64,000 bases of DNA. It comes from Topomyia yanbarensis. Its lineage: Eukaryota; Arthropoda; Insecta; Diptera; Culicidae. Positions 48,661 through 60,599 of this stretch are shown here, in pieces. The stretch spans positions 350,422,413 through 350,486,412 of the forward strand of contig NC_080672.1 in assembly GCF_030247195.1 (NCBI RefSeq), given 5' to 3'. Position 1 is the first letter of the stretch; the number at the start of each line of letters is the position of its first letter. The notes under the pieces were generated by a model. The model did not search any database, was not told the DNA's origin, and worked only from the letters and a program-made list of their open reading frames with translations. The position numbers and the translations under genes were made by a program.

Positions 48661-49276
48661 TACACTGCCACTCCAAAAACCGTTGCAAAAACGCATCTAG
48701 TCCATATATAAAATTGTTTTCGATTCTTGTATATTTATAGTTTCGATGTATGATTAAGACCACTGCATTCGCTATATTGCGTACTTTAGGATAGTTACAA
48801 TAATAGAAAAATATAACTAGAAAGTTTGGGCTATATATGAAATGTGCTATAAAGATTTAGTTCCAGATATTAGTTCGGTCACGGTTCTCTGTCTTCTTTC
48901 TTCAGATCTTCTCAAATAAGTTTAATCGGATTTGATCACCTTCTACAAATGAAAGGACCTGATAACCAAGGTTTGGTTCAATAAATAACATTCGATGTTG
49001 ATTGATTGTGCTTAAACTATACGTAAGAAATATATTTGATTTATTATTACTCTAAATGTACTAAGAAAATAAATATTTTACATTAATTAGTATAGTCCTA
49101 CGTCTATAGTTCGTGCAACCCCATAGGGCTGTATTCCTTGTTTTGACGTGGGTCTGTTTTTTTCCTTTTTTTCAAGGTGCATTTTGTTCATTTACTAAGC
49201 TTATTTATTTTATTTTTTAGATCCATTTTAGTCATTTTTCGCATTTTCTACATTAAAATAATTTTATTCACTGCTT
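48661..49276. other. AT-rich intergenic sequence, nothing recognised
   Basis: No feature seen. Confidence 0.45.
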
Positions 49277-49799
49277 TAGGGGAACATGGGGAGACTTGAC
49301 CAGGTTTTCTGCTAAAACTGCATATATCTCTTAAAAAGCCTTCAATCCCTCAAAAGTCATTGAGATATAATGTGCAAAGTTATTATGCGTCTTCATGGTT
49401 TTTTACAGAATTTTTAATTTAATTTTTGAAAAGTTACAAAAAATTTTCTGCGATCGTTTTTTTGGCCCCACTGCGGGGAGACTTGACCAAGGCGTGGGGA
49501 GCTTGACCAAGAGAATTTTGAAAAATCATAACAAAAAATAATGACATAAAACATACTGTAATTATTTTTTCCATATTGTCGAGATCCTTACACGGAAAAA
49601 AATCTGTTCATAAATTCATGAACAAAAGGTCACGATTTCATGAACTGGACGATTTACGAAAACCGTGACAAAGTTCCTGAAATTATGACTAATAAACCTC
49701 GTATTCATGAAACTATTTGTGTTTTCTAAAAACCAGTTCGGCCCGAATATATACATTAAGCATTAGAATGTTTGGTTGGGTTACTGTTGCTGTTAAATT

Positions 49800-50340
49800 T
49801 TTGTTGTGATTCATGTTCATGATTTGGGAATGTCGACAGTCAAACGTTGTTCATGATTTCAAGATCTTAGTCGCGATGTTCGTAATTTTTATTCACGTTA
49901 TCGTGATATTTTAGTCATAAGTAGAGTGATTCATGTTCATGAGTTCATGATCTTTGCCACGATTTTGAATATTTTTGTCACGAGTTGTGTAATTTGTGCT
50001 CATGATTTCAGGATCTTAGTCGCGATTTTTGTAACTTCTGTTCATGTTATCGTGATATTTTAGTCATGTATAGAGCAATTCATGTTCATGATTTCAGGAT
50101 TTTGGTCACGATTTTAGATATTTTTGTCACTAGTTGTGTGACTTGTGCTCATGATTGCAGGATCTTAATCACGATTTTCGTAATTTCTGTTCATGTTATA
50201 ATGATATTTTATTTTAGAGCTTACTTTCAAAGAGTAATGTAACTAATGTTCATGATATCAGTGGTTTTATCATGGTATTCGTAAATTCTCTTCGCCTTAT
50301 CGTGATCTATTATTTTTTGGTTACTAATTGTTTTTTTTCT
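49800..50340. repeat. 149-bp tandem repeat, about 3.5 units
   Basis: GTTATCGTGATATTTTAGTC recurs at 49897 and 50046, with a variant at 50195 (steps of 149 bp), then a shortened unit near 50296. Units contain GTTCATGATTTCAGGATCTT. Confidence 0.72.
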
Positions 50341-50730
50341 CGGAATACGTGACAATATGAACTGGATCATTACAATAAGACTCATTCGCGATATCTAGTT
50401 TTGTGAACTATATCACGCAGACTATTTGAGGTTCTCAGTGCAGTTTTCGGTTTCTGTTCGGACATCACAATGAACCTTATCAAATGAATAACGATGTTTG
50501 AGGTTCTAATATTTTTTTTATATCTTCTGCTCGTAACTATTACTGGTCGATAGCAACTGTGAATTTCATTAAAAAGTGCATGGAACAAAAATGATTGCAC
50601 GAAAAATACTCCAACTTTTGTGATAGAGTTCACGTAAAAATTTCATTACCATGTTGCATGAAATTGTAAATGATAAGAGATATCTTCTAAATGTCACAAG
50701 TACGTAAATAGATACTAGATAGTTTGTTAA

Positions 50731-51395
50731 TCATGAACCAGTTCACGAATACATGAATAATGTTTTATGATTTCGTGAACTTTTTCACTAAAACGAATGA
50801 TAAGTTGTGACTATTAAACTAGGTATCATGAACTAGTTCACGAATACATGAATAATATTTCATGATTTCGTGAACTATTTCACGAGCACGGATATTGGAT
50901 CGTGACTAACACATTAGAAATCATGAACCAGTTCACGAATACATGAATAATACTTCATGATTTCGTGAACTACTTCACGAGTACGGATATTGTATCGTGA
51001 CTAGTATGTTAGGAATCATGAACCAGTTCACGAATACATGAATAATATTTTATGATTTCGTGAACTATTTCACGAAAACGAATGGTAAGTTGTGACTATT
51101 ATACTAGGTATCATGAACCGGTTCACGAATACATGAATAATATTTCATGATGTCGTGAACTATTTTACGAGCACGGATATTGAATCGTAACTAATATATT
51201 AGGAATCATGAACCAGTTCACGAATGCATGAATAATATTTGATGATATTGTGAACCATTTCACGAGCACGGATATTGGATTGGGACTAATATATTAGGGA
51301 TCATGAATTAGTTCACGAGAATTGAATAAGTTCATGAATAAAATTCCGAATTTCGTGAAATAGTTCAGAATATTTCGATGTTGTGAACTATTGTT
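50731..51395. repeat. 95-bp tandem repeat, seven registers
   Basis: TCATGAAC/TCATGAAT anchors begin at 50731, 50826, 50921, 51016, 51111, 51206 and 51301, exactly 95 bp apart each time. Units contain AACCAGTTCACGAATACATG and TTTCGTGAACTATTTCACGA, which are mutually palindromic words. Confidence 0.93.
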
Positions 51396-52353
51396 CCTAT
51401 AACTATGAAAACATCATGAGTCAACCTTTGGTTTTATGAATAATGGTCATAAAGTTGTGAACTAGTTCATGGCGGAAACCGTGACTGAAGTTCACAAAAC
51501 AAAATCAAATATTTCCACAAATGAAAGCGTTATGCGGGCGTTACTGAATTGAACATAATTATTAAAGCCATGATTTTTGGTCATGGTCCTGTTTTCGTAT
51601 CGTAAAAACGTGATTGTTACAGAATTCATGGCACTTTATTCACGATTTTGGGAACAATTTTTTTTCCGTGTAGGTAGCACTAAAAATATAAAAGGGTTTC
51701 ATTTGATAAAATTCGATTTTTTTAATGCATTTCTTTTTAAGGATTAACTGTACGGCTTGCATTGCGTGTTGACATGTCCAAAAATCAGTCCTACTATTAC
51801 TAACTTTGTTTACTAATACTAAAATATAAAAACTTATGCTTGAGGTGGGATTTTTATATGGTGTGATTAACATTAACAGTAGATACCAAAGCATGATAAA
51901 TATCAGGAATTTTGTATCTTTCTTCAGTTAATTGCAACTTGTCTCCCCATAAAATCTTCGTCAAGTCTCCCTAACATTAGTTATTGCGTTCAATGTCATG
52001 CAAATTCTAGTAATAACTATTCCAATGTTCCAATTTATTAAAATCATTTCACTGCTTCACAAGGGTTAAGATGGTATATTAGTACATTAATAGTAATTAG
52101 TAGTCGAGTAGATATGTCCATACAAAGCTTGAAAAAAAATTACATCATTTAATGCAAATTTATTAAACACGTAATATTCTCTGTAAGGAAAGGATTTTTC
52201 ATTCCAAACTTTTAAAATTACCTTAAGGGATCGAAACAAGTATGAAAATATTTTTGAAAAAATTCCCGTCTTCCCGTCTTTGAGAATCGAATAGAAGACG
52301 CCATAGCCAAAAATAGAATTTTGCGCTTGGTGAAGTCTCCCTATGTTCCCCTA

Positions 52354-55300
52354 CTAGTATACTTTTTTATGCATTTCGTGAATTTCATTGTTTTTATTTA
52401 TTCCATTAATTTTATTCATTTAATTATTTTCTTCTGTTTCATCGTTTGAATAATTTTTTCTTGTCATTCATCTTCTTCATTTCATCTATTTTGTTTGTTT
52501 ACTTTATTTGTTTTGAGCATTACATTAATTTTATTTAATATTTGAATAATTTAAATAACATAATATAATGAATTCCAATTATTCTAATAATAGTAATTAT
52601 TTCAATTGTTACAGACATTTTTTAACTTTTAATGATTTTATGCTTATCATTATTTACCTAATTTTTTTGTAATTTAATTCAATGGATTACAGTAATATTT
52701 TACAAACTTTAGATATTCATTCTATTTATGTTATTCTTTTTGATTTTGGATATAGTGGTTTAAATCTCGTTATTCGTTATTTTCCTCTTTCTTGAGTATT
52801 TAGAAAAATCTGTTACCCAACTACATTATTTTCTTATAGTGATTCCATATTCGAAATTCAAAAAAAAAACAAGAAAGGATCTGTATATCTATAGTTTTCA
52901 ACAATTTATGCTGATAGCAGAGAGAAGTCATAAAACTCACAACAACCGAATCGACAGTTACAGCATGCTGAAGGGGGAAGAATTATCATTTCTATAGCTT
53001 CATATCTAATGTGCAGAATTAACAACTTTAACATATATATACTTGTATAAACCTAGTTGTGGTATCCGAATTACCTTTGAATAGATTCGTATAGTGACGG
53101 ACTAATTTTTGCAGCAATTTGTTTTAGCAATATTCCGCATTGAATTTAATGCAACCAGCACTGTCGAGGTCTCGGTAATAATTTATAAGTGAAGGAAGGT
53201 CTATGCTCTATAGATATGTACCTATAGACGGTGGATTCCAAATACTAGGCGCACCGTTCTGAATATTAATGCGGCAATGACATTCGCTGTGCTCGAGACA
53301 CTATAGGATTTGTTCTGCTAGCACCTTTAACCTTCCTGGTACCAACCAGCCGTCACTCAAAGTCGGGTTAAGGCTGTAGACGAAAATTTGCCACCAACAA
53401 TCAGAATAACCTTGACCTACACTGTAAAGTTTGGTGGTCATAAATGCAAAACCTGACGTTCAAAGGTACAGCTGTTGCAGAAAGTTTTGCGGCCGTACAT
53501 CATCACTACCTTCGGGATGAAGGAGGACGAAATTTGTTGGTCCCTGAACAAATTTATGTTAAATGTGGCCTTTGCCCAAACTTTGCTGAGTTTAACATTA
53601 ATACTATATAGTTTAAAGTAGGTCTCGAATTATACTACATATTAGTGTAAACACTCAATATTTGTAAGGCAAGCCTAACGCCGATTTAGCAAACATGGAG
53701 TCAAAGAAATATTTCCACTGAGTTCTCATATAAACAAACATATGTTCAAATCATGAATAAATGAATCATAAAGATCTAGAGGTATACGGCTGTTAGCACT
53801 CGTATTCTGTCGCAGAAATTTGGCGAGCGTTGATACACGGTGACGTATCAAGGGAACGTATTCGACGAGATTCAATCAGGCCATTCTGTACTTTACCATT
53901 CGTTAATTTGGGTAAATATTATACTATCTCTTACTTATAATTAAATTTGAATGTTTCAAGAAACCGACGCCTTAGTATCAAACTCCAAAAATTGATTGTT
54001 ACTATTATTATTGTTTATTCAGTTTCAAGTTTTGAGTAATCGGCTAAAGAGTCAAATTAGTCGATTCCTAATTGGTAAGACTATATGTCAAAAGAATTGC
54101 GGGACTAACACTGATATAGTATAGTACACCTATATCTGGGAACCGCAAATCACTTCTCAGTTCAATTTTAGTTCCTCAACTACGCCTCTGATTCCAGGTT
54201 GCAGCGAGTACTTTGTACGATGTACGATGGCGACTTGATTGAATTTCCTGTTTAGCTATGCAAGCGTTCATAACGCAAGAACATGCAGAGGCGTTTAGCA
54301 CCGCATTAAATACGATTCAGTGGATTGTAATCTCCAAGCAAGTGAACACAATCGTACCGGTGTAGTGTGACAATGAAGTTGGTAATAATTCTTCAATTAT
54401 TCAATTCCAAACTACAAAAGAAAGTCTTTCTTCAAGACATGCCCACTTTCACGTTTTGTTCTGTTAATTTACCCGATGGCTTTCTCGTGGCAAAATATAA
54501 TTTTGCCTGCATGAAAAATTTTCCCCACTCAAATAAAGGTCGGTCCTGAAACCGGTAAACGAAACCATATCAAAACAAGGAACAGTATTCGGCCACTGTT
54601 TTGCGTTGGTTTCGAGCTACAATCAGGAAAATTGGGTAACGCCCATTCCTAGCAATTAAATACACGCCAACGAGCTATCCCGTTCAATTGAATGGAAATT
54701 CTTTTATTGTCCTGGTACCCAGTCGTTGAAGCAAAACTATGTTGCTCCACCTGATGGGCATTCAATGCATACTTCAACCGAGGTGCAATTATTTAATTGC
54801 TGAATTATTCAAACAGTAACTGCTGGCAAAAACGCATCGGTGCTGTTCTGATTCCTGCTGACGAGCAAACATGCCCCCAGTGAGCGTTTCGTGTGCTATG
54901 GGTGGGACATTTCCATACGGCATTCTGTCATGCTTTTCGCATAGGCTTGATGTCACTGCCTGTACTCATTGGTGCTAAATTAGGTGTGTAAGTCCTGTCG
55001 CCGCGTGTTTTTCATCCCAAAGTATCCAGCTGACCGCAAACGATGGTGCCTCTTTTACTGCCGTTTGTCGTGATTAGGTTTGCAAAAAGGATTCGCACCG
55101 TCGTATAATGTGTACCCTTGTTGTTTTTCGTTACTTGTATTTATTGTGCGTAATAATAAATCTGAACAGTATTGGAGAAAAAGGTTAAATAAAGGTTGAT
55201 TCCGAGAAAACTATTTTGGGACAACCTATATTTACGGTATTCGATACATATTGTTATTCAAATGAAATAAAGCCTTAGGAATAACGATATTAACATCTCA

Positions 55301-56100
55301 CTTCTTGTAGCTTATATTGTCTCATTTGAAATGAAATTCTAAAACTGTCCGACACTTCCCGATCGTTCGCCATCATTTGAAAACGCGATGTTTCGTGCCA
55401 ACAAACAAATGCTTTGGAAAAATCGATGTATTTTGTCTCTAAACGAATATAATTATAGCTATATCTATGAATAACTAGACAATACGACCTTGCCCGTAGC
55501 CTTCAAAAAGTGGTATATCTATAGATAATGTATGGATGTGTGTAGAACATTTCATTGGTGTATTTTTACTATGTTCTTCATCGAACCAAAAACATGTCAC
55601 TCAACTCCAAAGCTCTCGTGATGCAGAGTGTTTTCGCGAATAAACCGAAACCTCCATTTACGAACAACACTGAGGGTTCGTAAATTGAATTTTTTCGTGG
55701 AAAACGTTTTCTTTGCTTGCGATTTAGTTCGTGAAAAAATTGTGTTCGACATTACACACGATTTCACATTCGAATTGACCATGAGTTTATTGAGTTCATA
55801 AATCCTGGGAACTGGTGTAATCGTAATCATAATAGAAATTGTATCGTTTTTTTTTTTCTATTTTCGACAAATTTAAGACTACGAGAAAGTATATAACTAA
55901 TTCTAGAGCGAAAAACTAGAACTAGCCAGCAATAAACAATTTGAATAAAAAAAATAGAACTTGGCAGGCTCATATGGACAGTTTAAAGGAAATGTGAAAA
56001 ATCTTCTGCCTTCTGTTGGTAGGTGCTGTGCGTTCCACCCAGTCTACCGCATGCTCAGAGATATAGCATAAGTCATTATCATGTTTTACTAACATTTTCC
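52354..56100. other. AT-rich intergenic sequence, no supported gene
   Basis: It starts with a low-complexity TTTATT-rich run (52390-52560). Short ORFs such as 54367-54549 and 55597-55830 have no domains. 53.2-55.1 kb is somewhat GC-richer but shows nothing recognisable. Confidence 0.4.
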
Positions 56101-56106
56101 ACAGTC

Positions 56107-56390
56107 AATAAGATTATTTTGACTCAAGAGCAATTTTAATAAGGGGCGTGAAAGTTTCTGCATGTAGAATTTTGGAAAAAAAATTGTTCGGTTGCCGTAT
56201 TTTACACAACAAAACCATTTGAGAACGAGTTACAGGAAATAAATACTTATTTATAAAAAATAAACACTATCAAAATGTGCCAAAAATGTTTTCAAAAAAC
56301 AAAAAACAAAAATTCATGTTAAAAATTCAAATTGCAAAAAAACAGTTTTAAATCAAGACTTCAAAAATAACATGTTCTAGTTATGTTTTT
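56107..56390. mobile_element. Single arm related to the 28.69-30.11 kb foldback family
   Basis: GTCAATAAGATTATTTTGAC, CTCAAGAGCAATTTT and GAGAACGAGTTACAGG parallel the arm phrases of the intronic foldback. The opposite arm is not found. Confidence 0.55.
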
Positions 56391-56647
56391 TTCAGTATAC
56401 TGGATACTCCTGAAACTACTTTATTTTTAGACAAGTCAATGCAAGGACAGAATCGTGCCAACGCAGATCGGCCCATAAGCCATCTCAGTCTTTTTGATGC
56501 ACCACTATCGAGGCGTCATACAATAGACGAATTTCGCGGACAGATGTAGGCAGCATTCTCACAGATTTTGATGAAATTTTCTGTACATGAGAACTTTGTC
56601 ACGAAAATCGACTTTGCATACTTTGTTTTTCCAAAAATTATCTAGAC

Positions 56648-56885
56648 CAGTGTTTTTCAACCGGGGGTAAATTCACCCCCAGGGGTACGTCAAATTTTGA
56701 ATTATTCTGGGTACATTTAGGCTTATTATATTATTATATCCGTCGAATTATTGTCTCTATATTATAGTCAATAATTCGATGAAAATGTTAGGATAACAAG
56801 TTGAAATTTACCCGGAATAATTCATAATCTGACGTACCCCTGGGGGTAAATTACCCCCCCCCCCCCCCCCGGTTGAAATACTTTG
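56648..56885. mobile_element. 238-bp hAT-type MITE, 8-bp TSD ATCTAGAC
   Basis: It begins CAGTGTTTTTCAACCGGGGG and ends GGTTGAAATACTTTG. The inner part is a foldback around 56750 that includes an 18-base C run near 56855. ATCTAGAC is exact at 56640-56647 and 56886-56893. CAGTGNTTNTCAACC is a familiar hAT terminus. It is absent from the right palindrome arm. Confidence 0.87.
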
Positions 56886-57286
56886 ATCTAGACTATCTTT
56901 TTAAAAGGGTCAAACTTTTTTTTACCAATTTTTTCAAATTTCGATAATCTAAAAATGACAAATCCTGCAAAAAAATATTGTGGGAGTGATTTCCACTAAA
57001 TTAGTCAAATTTTTGAATAAAAATTTCGAAAAAATTCTACGCTGAAGAAAATCGATTTTAAAAATTTAAAGTCGATTTACAAAATTTACCCCATCTTTGA
57101 TTTGGATGAAATTTTGTTATAAGATAGGTAATTATGTTCCCTACATGCCGTCAAAAATTCATGCTGGGCACTTTCAAGAAAAAAAAAGTTATTTGAAAAA
57201 ATCGTTTGCTTGTCCAAACTGATTTTTTTACAGTGTATTTTTATCGAAAACTAAGCCAATGAAAGTCATATTTATCTCAAAATCCA

Positions 57287-57443
57287 GGGGACCGGCATAG
57301 CATAGTTGGTATATCTATTGCCTTGTGCGCAGCTCACCTGGGTTCGATTCTCAGCCCCGCACATAGGGTTAGAGATTTTTCCAAATAAGATTTCTCTAAC
57401 CCGAAAAGAGGCAAATGACCCCCTCTATAATAAAAATAAAAAA
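57287..57443 (+). mobile_element. tRNA-derived SINE, 157 bp, 13-bp TSD
   Basis: The tRNA-like head has an A box TAGCATAGTTGG (57298-57309) and a B box GGTTCGATTCT (57341-57351). The tail is A-rich (AATAAAAATAAAAA). ATCTCAAAATCCA is repeated exactly at 57274-57286 and 57444-57456. The body has a GGGTTAGAGA / TCTCTAACCC hairpin. RNA polymerase III promoter elements are intact. It is not a tRNA gene. Confidence 0.85.
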
Positions 57444-57521
57444 ATCTCAAAATCCAATTGTTAGTTGTATGATGCATGCAAAAAACATCAGTAACGAATT
57501 TGGTATATCAAACTTGAATGA

Positions 57522-57672
57522 AGGCTGAAAGACTGAAAGACTAGAAGACTGGAAGACTGGAAGACTGGGAGACTGGAAGATTGGAAGATTGGAAAACTGG
57601 AAGTCTTCCAGTCTTTTAGTGTTCCAGTCTTCCAACCTTCCGCTCTTCAAGTCTTCCAATCTTTCAGTCTTC
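57522..57672. repeat. GAAGACTG minisatellite forming the palindrome apex
   Basis: About nine degenerate 8-10-bp units (GAAGACTG, GAAGACTGGA) run to 57600. Then the complementary CTTCCAGTCTT units run to about 57672. Confidence 0.85.
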
Positions 57673-57764
57673 ATTCAAGTTTGTTATGAATGTATACCAA
57701 ATTCGTTACTGATGCTTTTTGCATGCATCAGACAACTAACAGTTGGGAAATTGGATTTTGAGAT

Positions 57765-57927
57765 TTTTTTTATTATAGAGGTTTTAACTTTAGGGTCATT
57801 TGCCTCTTTTCGGGTTATAGAAATCTCTTTTGGAAAAATCTCTAACCCTATGTGCGGGGCTGGGAATCGAATCCAGGTGAGCTGCGTACAAGCCAATCGG
57901 TTTACCAACTACGCTATGCCGGTCCCC
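57765..57927 (-). mobile_element. tRNA-derived SINE, mirror copy in the right palindrome arm
   Basis: The same SINE on the other strand, 163 bp, with the same 13-bp flank (TGGATTTTGAGAT) at 57752-57764 and 57928-57940. Its B box carries a change (GAATCGAATCC on the plus strand). Shared flanks show that it arose by duplication of the arm, not by a second insertion. Confidence 0.85.
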
Positions 57928-58170
57928 TGGATTTTGAGATGATTATGACTTACATTGGTTCAGTTTTCGATAAAAATACACTGAAAAAAAAAATCAGCTT
58001 GAGCAAGGAAAAGTTTTTTTCAAATAACTTTTTTTGCCTGAAAGTGTCCAGCTTGAATTTTTTACGGTAGGTAGGGAACATAATTACCTATCTTAAAACA
58101 AAATAAAAAAAATTTGACCCTTTTCAAAAGACTCTCTAGATCATTTTTGGAAAAACAAAGTATGCAAAGG

Positions 58171-58467
58171 TATACCTTCTCACAAACTGAGTTTTATTGC
58201 ATTCTGAGATGACTTTTATTGGTTTAACTTTCGATCATGCTTTTTTTCAGGGACGTGCAAAAAGCTTCGTCACCGAGTCGATTGTCGATATTTTTGCTTA
58301 AAGAAATTACAGCATGTTGTTGAAATGATACACTATAGTATACATAGGTTTTGATAAATTTGCTTCACGCAAAGTTCTAAAAAAATCGCAAAAAAATTGT
58401 TTTTTTTTTCTCACGCTGAAACCTTTACCCCCTCCTTAAAACATATTAGAAATAAACATTTACTATT
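58171..58467. other. Intergenic sequence, nothing recognised
   Basis: AT-rich, with a poly-T run near 58400. Confidence 0.4.
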
Positions 58468-58850
58468 CATTAGGGTGTCTTAAAAAAGCTCTATTTTTTG
58501 AAACTGTTCTTAAAATTTGCGTGTTAATTTTCGTGCGTTGAATAATTTTTGATATTAAAACTATATATTAGGGTGGTTCAAAATTAACAATTTTGTGGTG
58601 AAGGATTATAATTTTTTAAAGACATTTTTGTAAGCTGAATTCTTTTTTTAATTATAAAATGTATAAGAAATTAACTTTACTACTGATTAGGGTGGATCAA
58701 AAGTAAGCATTTTGTCTTCACGAGTATAATTTTTTCAACAGTAAATATGGTAAAATGGATGTATTTTAAAAGTGGAAACGAATTAATTTACAGCTCATTA
58801 TGGTGTTTCAGAAATGATTATAAATGATTATTTAGTTTTTACGGATCATA
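58468..58850. repeat. Tandem TTAGGGTGG-anchored repeat, about 100-120 bp
   Basis: Degenerate anchors ATTAGGGTGTCTTAAAA (58471), ATTAGGGTGGTTCAAAA (58567), ATTAGGGTGGATCAAAA (58686) and ATTATGGTGTTTCAGAA (near 58797) are spaced 96-119 bp apart. Confidence 0.6.
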
Positions 58851-59409
58851 TAAGATGTGTTCGACTAATTTTGGAATGTTAAATTCTAGGTTACTTGACA
58901 TGCAAACTACAATTTCTTTAATTTAAGTAAAAATTGCGGAATGTTTAATTACATTCACTAACCAACAAGATGTTTGCTGAAAGTTTTTTCGGATATGTGT
59001 TTAAAGTAATATTGGTTATTTTTTTCATATCTTACATAAAATATAAATTAAATAGCCTTTTTTCGTGTATATTGTCCATTCAAAAGTGATCTTATTTGGG
59101 TACTATCCTGAACCGTTAAGATGAATTAGAAGTTTTAACAAATGATTAGAACTCAACTGTGTTCACTCAATTGATAGTTACTGCGTAAGTTATCAAGAAA
59201 TAGTTCTAGAAACATTTAATGATATATCAGTTGAAAATATTATCTGCATATTTAGCATTCTGAACACCTTCACCGTCTGAAATAAAACTCTTTTTACTCG
59301 GCTCCCGTCTGTTGATCACTAGTAAAATTCTCGTAGATCGTGATCTTAATGCTACTTGAAGGATAGCTATAAAGTGATTATTCAAATTTAATGTCAGTAA
59401 TAACCATGC
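58851..59409. other. Intergenic sequence, nothing recognised
   Basis: No feature seen. Confidence 0.4.
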
Positions 59410-59418
59410 GTCTCCATT

Positions 59419-60590
59419 AAGACTGCCCAGAAAAATGATGATTTTTTGAAAACTCAATCGGTCCACCCCTGAGTCGATTCATAGTCCCACCAGGAGTACT
59501 TGCACTAAATTTGAAGCAAATCGGACAAGTATAACTACCGGACCAACGTGCCTTAAGTTTGTATGGGATTTTTCAACAATTTACATGCAGAAAACTCACT
59601 AGTTCGTATTTTCGCCGGTGGCACTGTATGCATCATATTATCGCTGTAAGTGAAACTAAGTAAGAAAATTTAATTGTCTACAACTTTGTCCAAGACTGCC
59701 AGTAAATCCGGCTTTGTTAAAAGAAGTTATTAAACTTTTAACAAAGTGATGTCTGAGTCAGTTTTGCATGGAGCCTAGCAGTGCATGGTTGTGTATCAGT
59801 ACTCGAGTCCCGCGTACTATACATTTTTGCGAAATAATGGTTAGATTTAGCTGAATAGTATGTTTAGAAGAATGGTAGTAAATAATACGAGTTATGTTTT
59901 GGTTAGAAAATTTTAGTTCCACCTGGGACCGCATAGAGGGCGCCACCACTATCTTTTCATAGAAGAGAGATAGAGTATCAAAATGTTCGGAAGAAATACT
60001 GCAAAATGCCTGTTCTATATCTTTGTAGAAGACACCAAATTTCTATCTCTCTCCGTTGAAAAGTTAGTGTTTGCGCCCTCTATGCGGTAACATGTGGAAC
60101 TAAAATTTTCTAATCAAAGCATGACTCGTATTATTTACTATAATTCTTCTGAACATACCATTGAGCTAAACCTAACGATTATTTCACAAAAATGTTTAGT
60201 TCGTGTGAATCGAGTACTGATACATAACCATACACTGCTAGGCCCCATGCAAAACTGACTCAGGCATCACATCACTAAAAGGTTAATAACTTCTTTTAAC
60301 AAGGGCAGATTGAGTAGCAGTCTTCGACAAAGTTGTAAAGAATTAAATTATCTTTCTTATTTTCACTTATAGTGATAATACGATGCATACAGTGCCACTT
60401 AGCGGCAAAAATGCGAGCTGTTGGGTTTTCTCCATGTAAATTGTTGAAAAATTCCATACAAACTTCAGGCACGTTAGTCCGGTAGTTAGACTTGTCCGAT
60501 TTGCTTCAAATTTGGTGCAAGTACTCCTGGTGAGACTAGGAATCGACTCAGAGGTGGGCCGATAGGGGTCATTTTTTTCCTGTCACTCTA
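59419..60590. mobile_element. 1.17-kb foldback element, TSD GTCTCCATT
   Basis: Arms of about 560 bp pair along nearly their whole length, meeting near 60005 with CATAGAGGGCGC / GCGCCCTCTATG close to the centre. The ends read AAGACTGCCCAG and CTGTCACTCTA. GTCTCCATT is exact at 59410-59418 and 60591-60599; the true duplication may be 8 bp. No coding capacity. A hAT-like origin is suggested by target length and TAGAGTG-type ends. Confidence 0.8.
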
Positions 60591-60599
60591 GTCTCCATT

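Larger units (their letters stand above)
49591..51670. mobile_element. TIR element (CACGGAAAAAAA ends) built of tandem repeats, nested
   Basis: CACGGAAAAAAATCTGTTC at the left is inverted as GAACAATTTTTTTTCCGTG at the right, with TA on both sides (49589-49590 and 51671-51672). The 2.08-kb interior is composed of TTCATGA / TCGTGAACT / TTCACGA words in two tandem arrays. No ORF. Confidence 0.72.
49279..52351. mobile_element. TIR element with TA target, ends GGGGAACATRGGGAGACTT; host of a second element
   Basis: The ends GGGGAACATGGGGAGACTTG and its near-complement (AAGTCTCCCTATGTTCCCC) are flanked by TA at 49277-49278 and 52352-52353. The GGGGAGACTTGACCA phrase recurs inside the left arm, and related CTTGTCTCCCC phrases recur on the right. 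Without the inner element it is about 1 kb and encodes nothing. The TA target suggests Tc1/mariner-type mobilisation (inference). Confidence 0.68.
56617..58170. repeat. Large imperfect palindrome carrying the same SINE in both arms
   Basis: Left arm 56617-57590 and right arm 57600-58170 are inverted copies. They share AGGTAATTATGTTCCCTAC, TCGATAAAAATACACTG and the whole SINE with its flanks. The left arm is longer because of a hAT-type insertion. The apex is a GAAGACTG/CAGTCTTC minisatellite. Confidence 0.85.

Noticed and set aside
50731..51395. Regular 95-bp spacing considered as a CRISPR-like array
   Set aside because: There are no unique spacers; the whole unit repeats, in a eukaryotic context. 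It is a minisatellite.
57287..57360. Possible tRNA gene (A and B boxes)
   Set aside because: The cloverleaf is not complete, an A-rich tail and 13-bp TSD follow, and a mirror copy exists: it is a SINE head.
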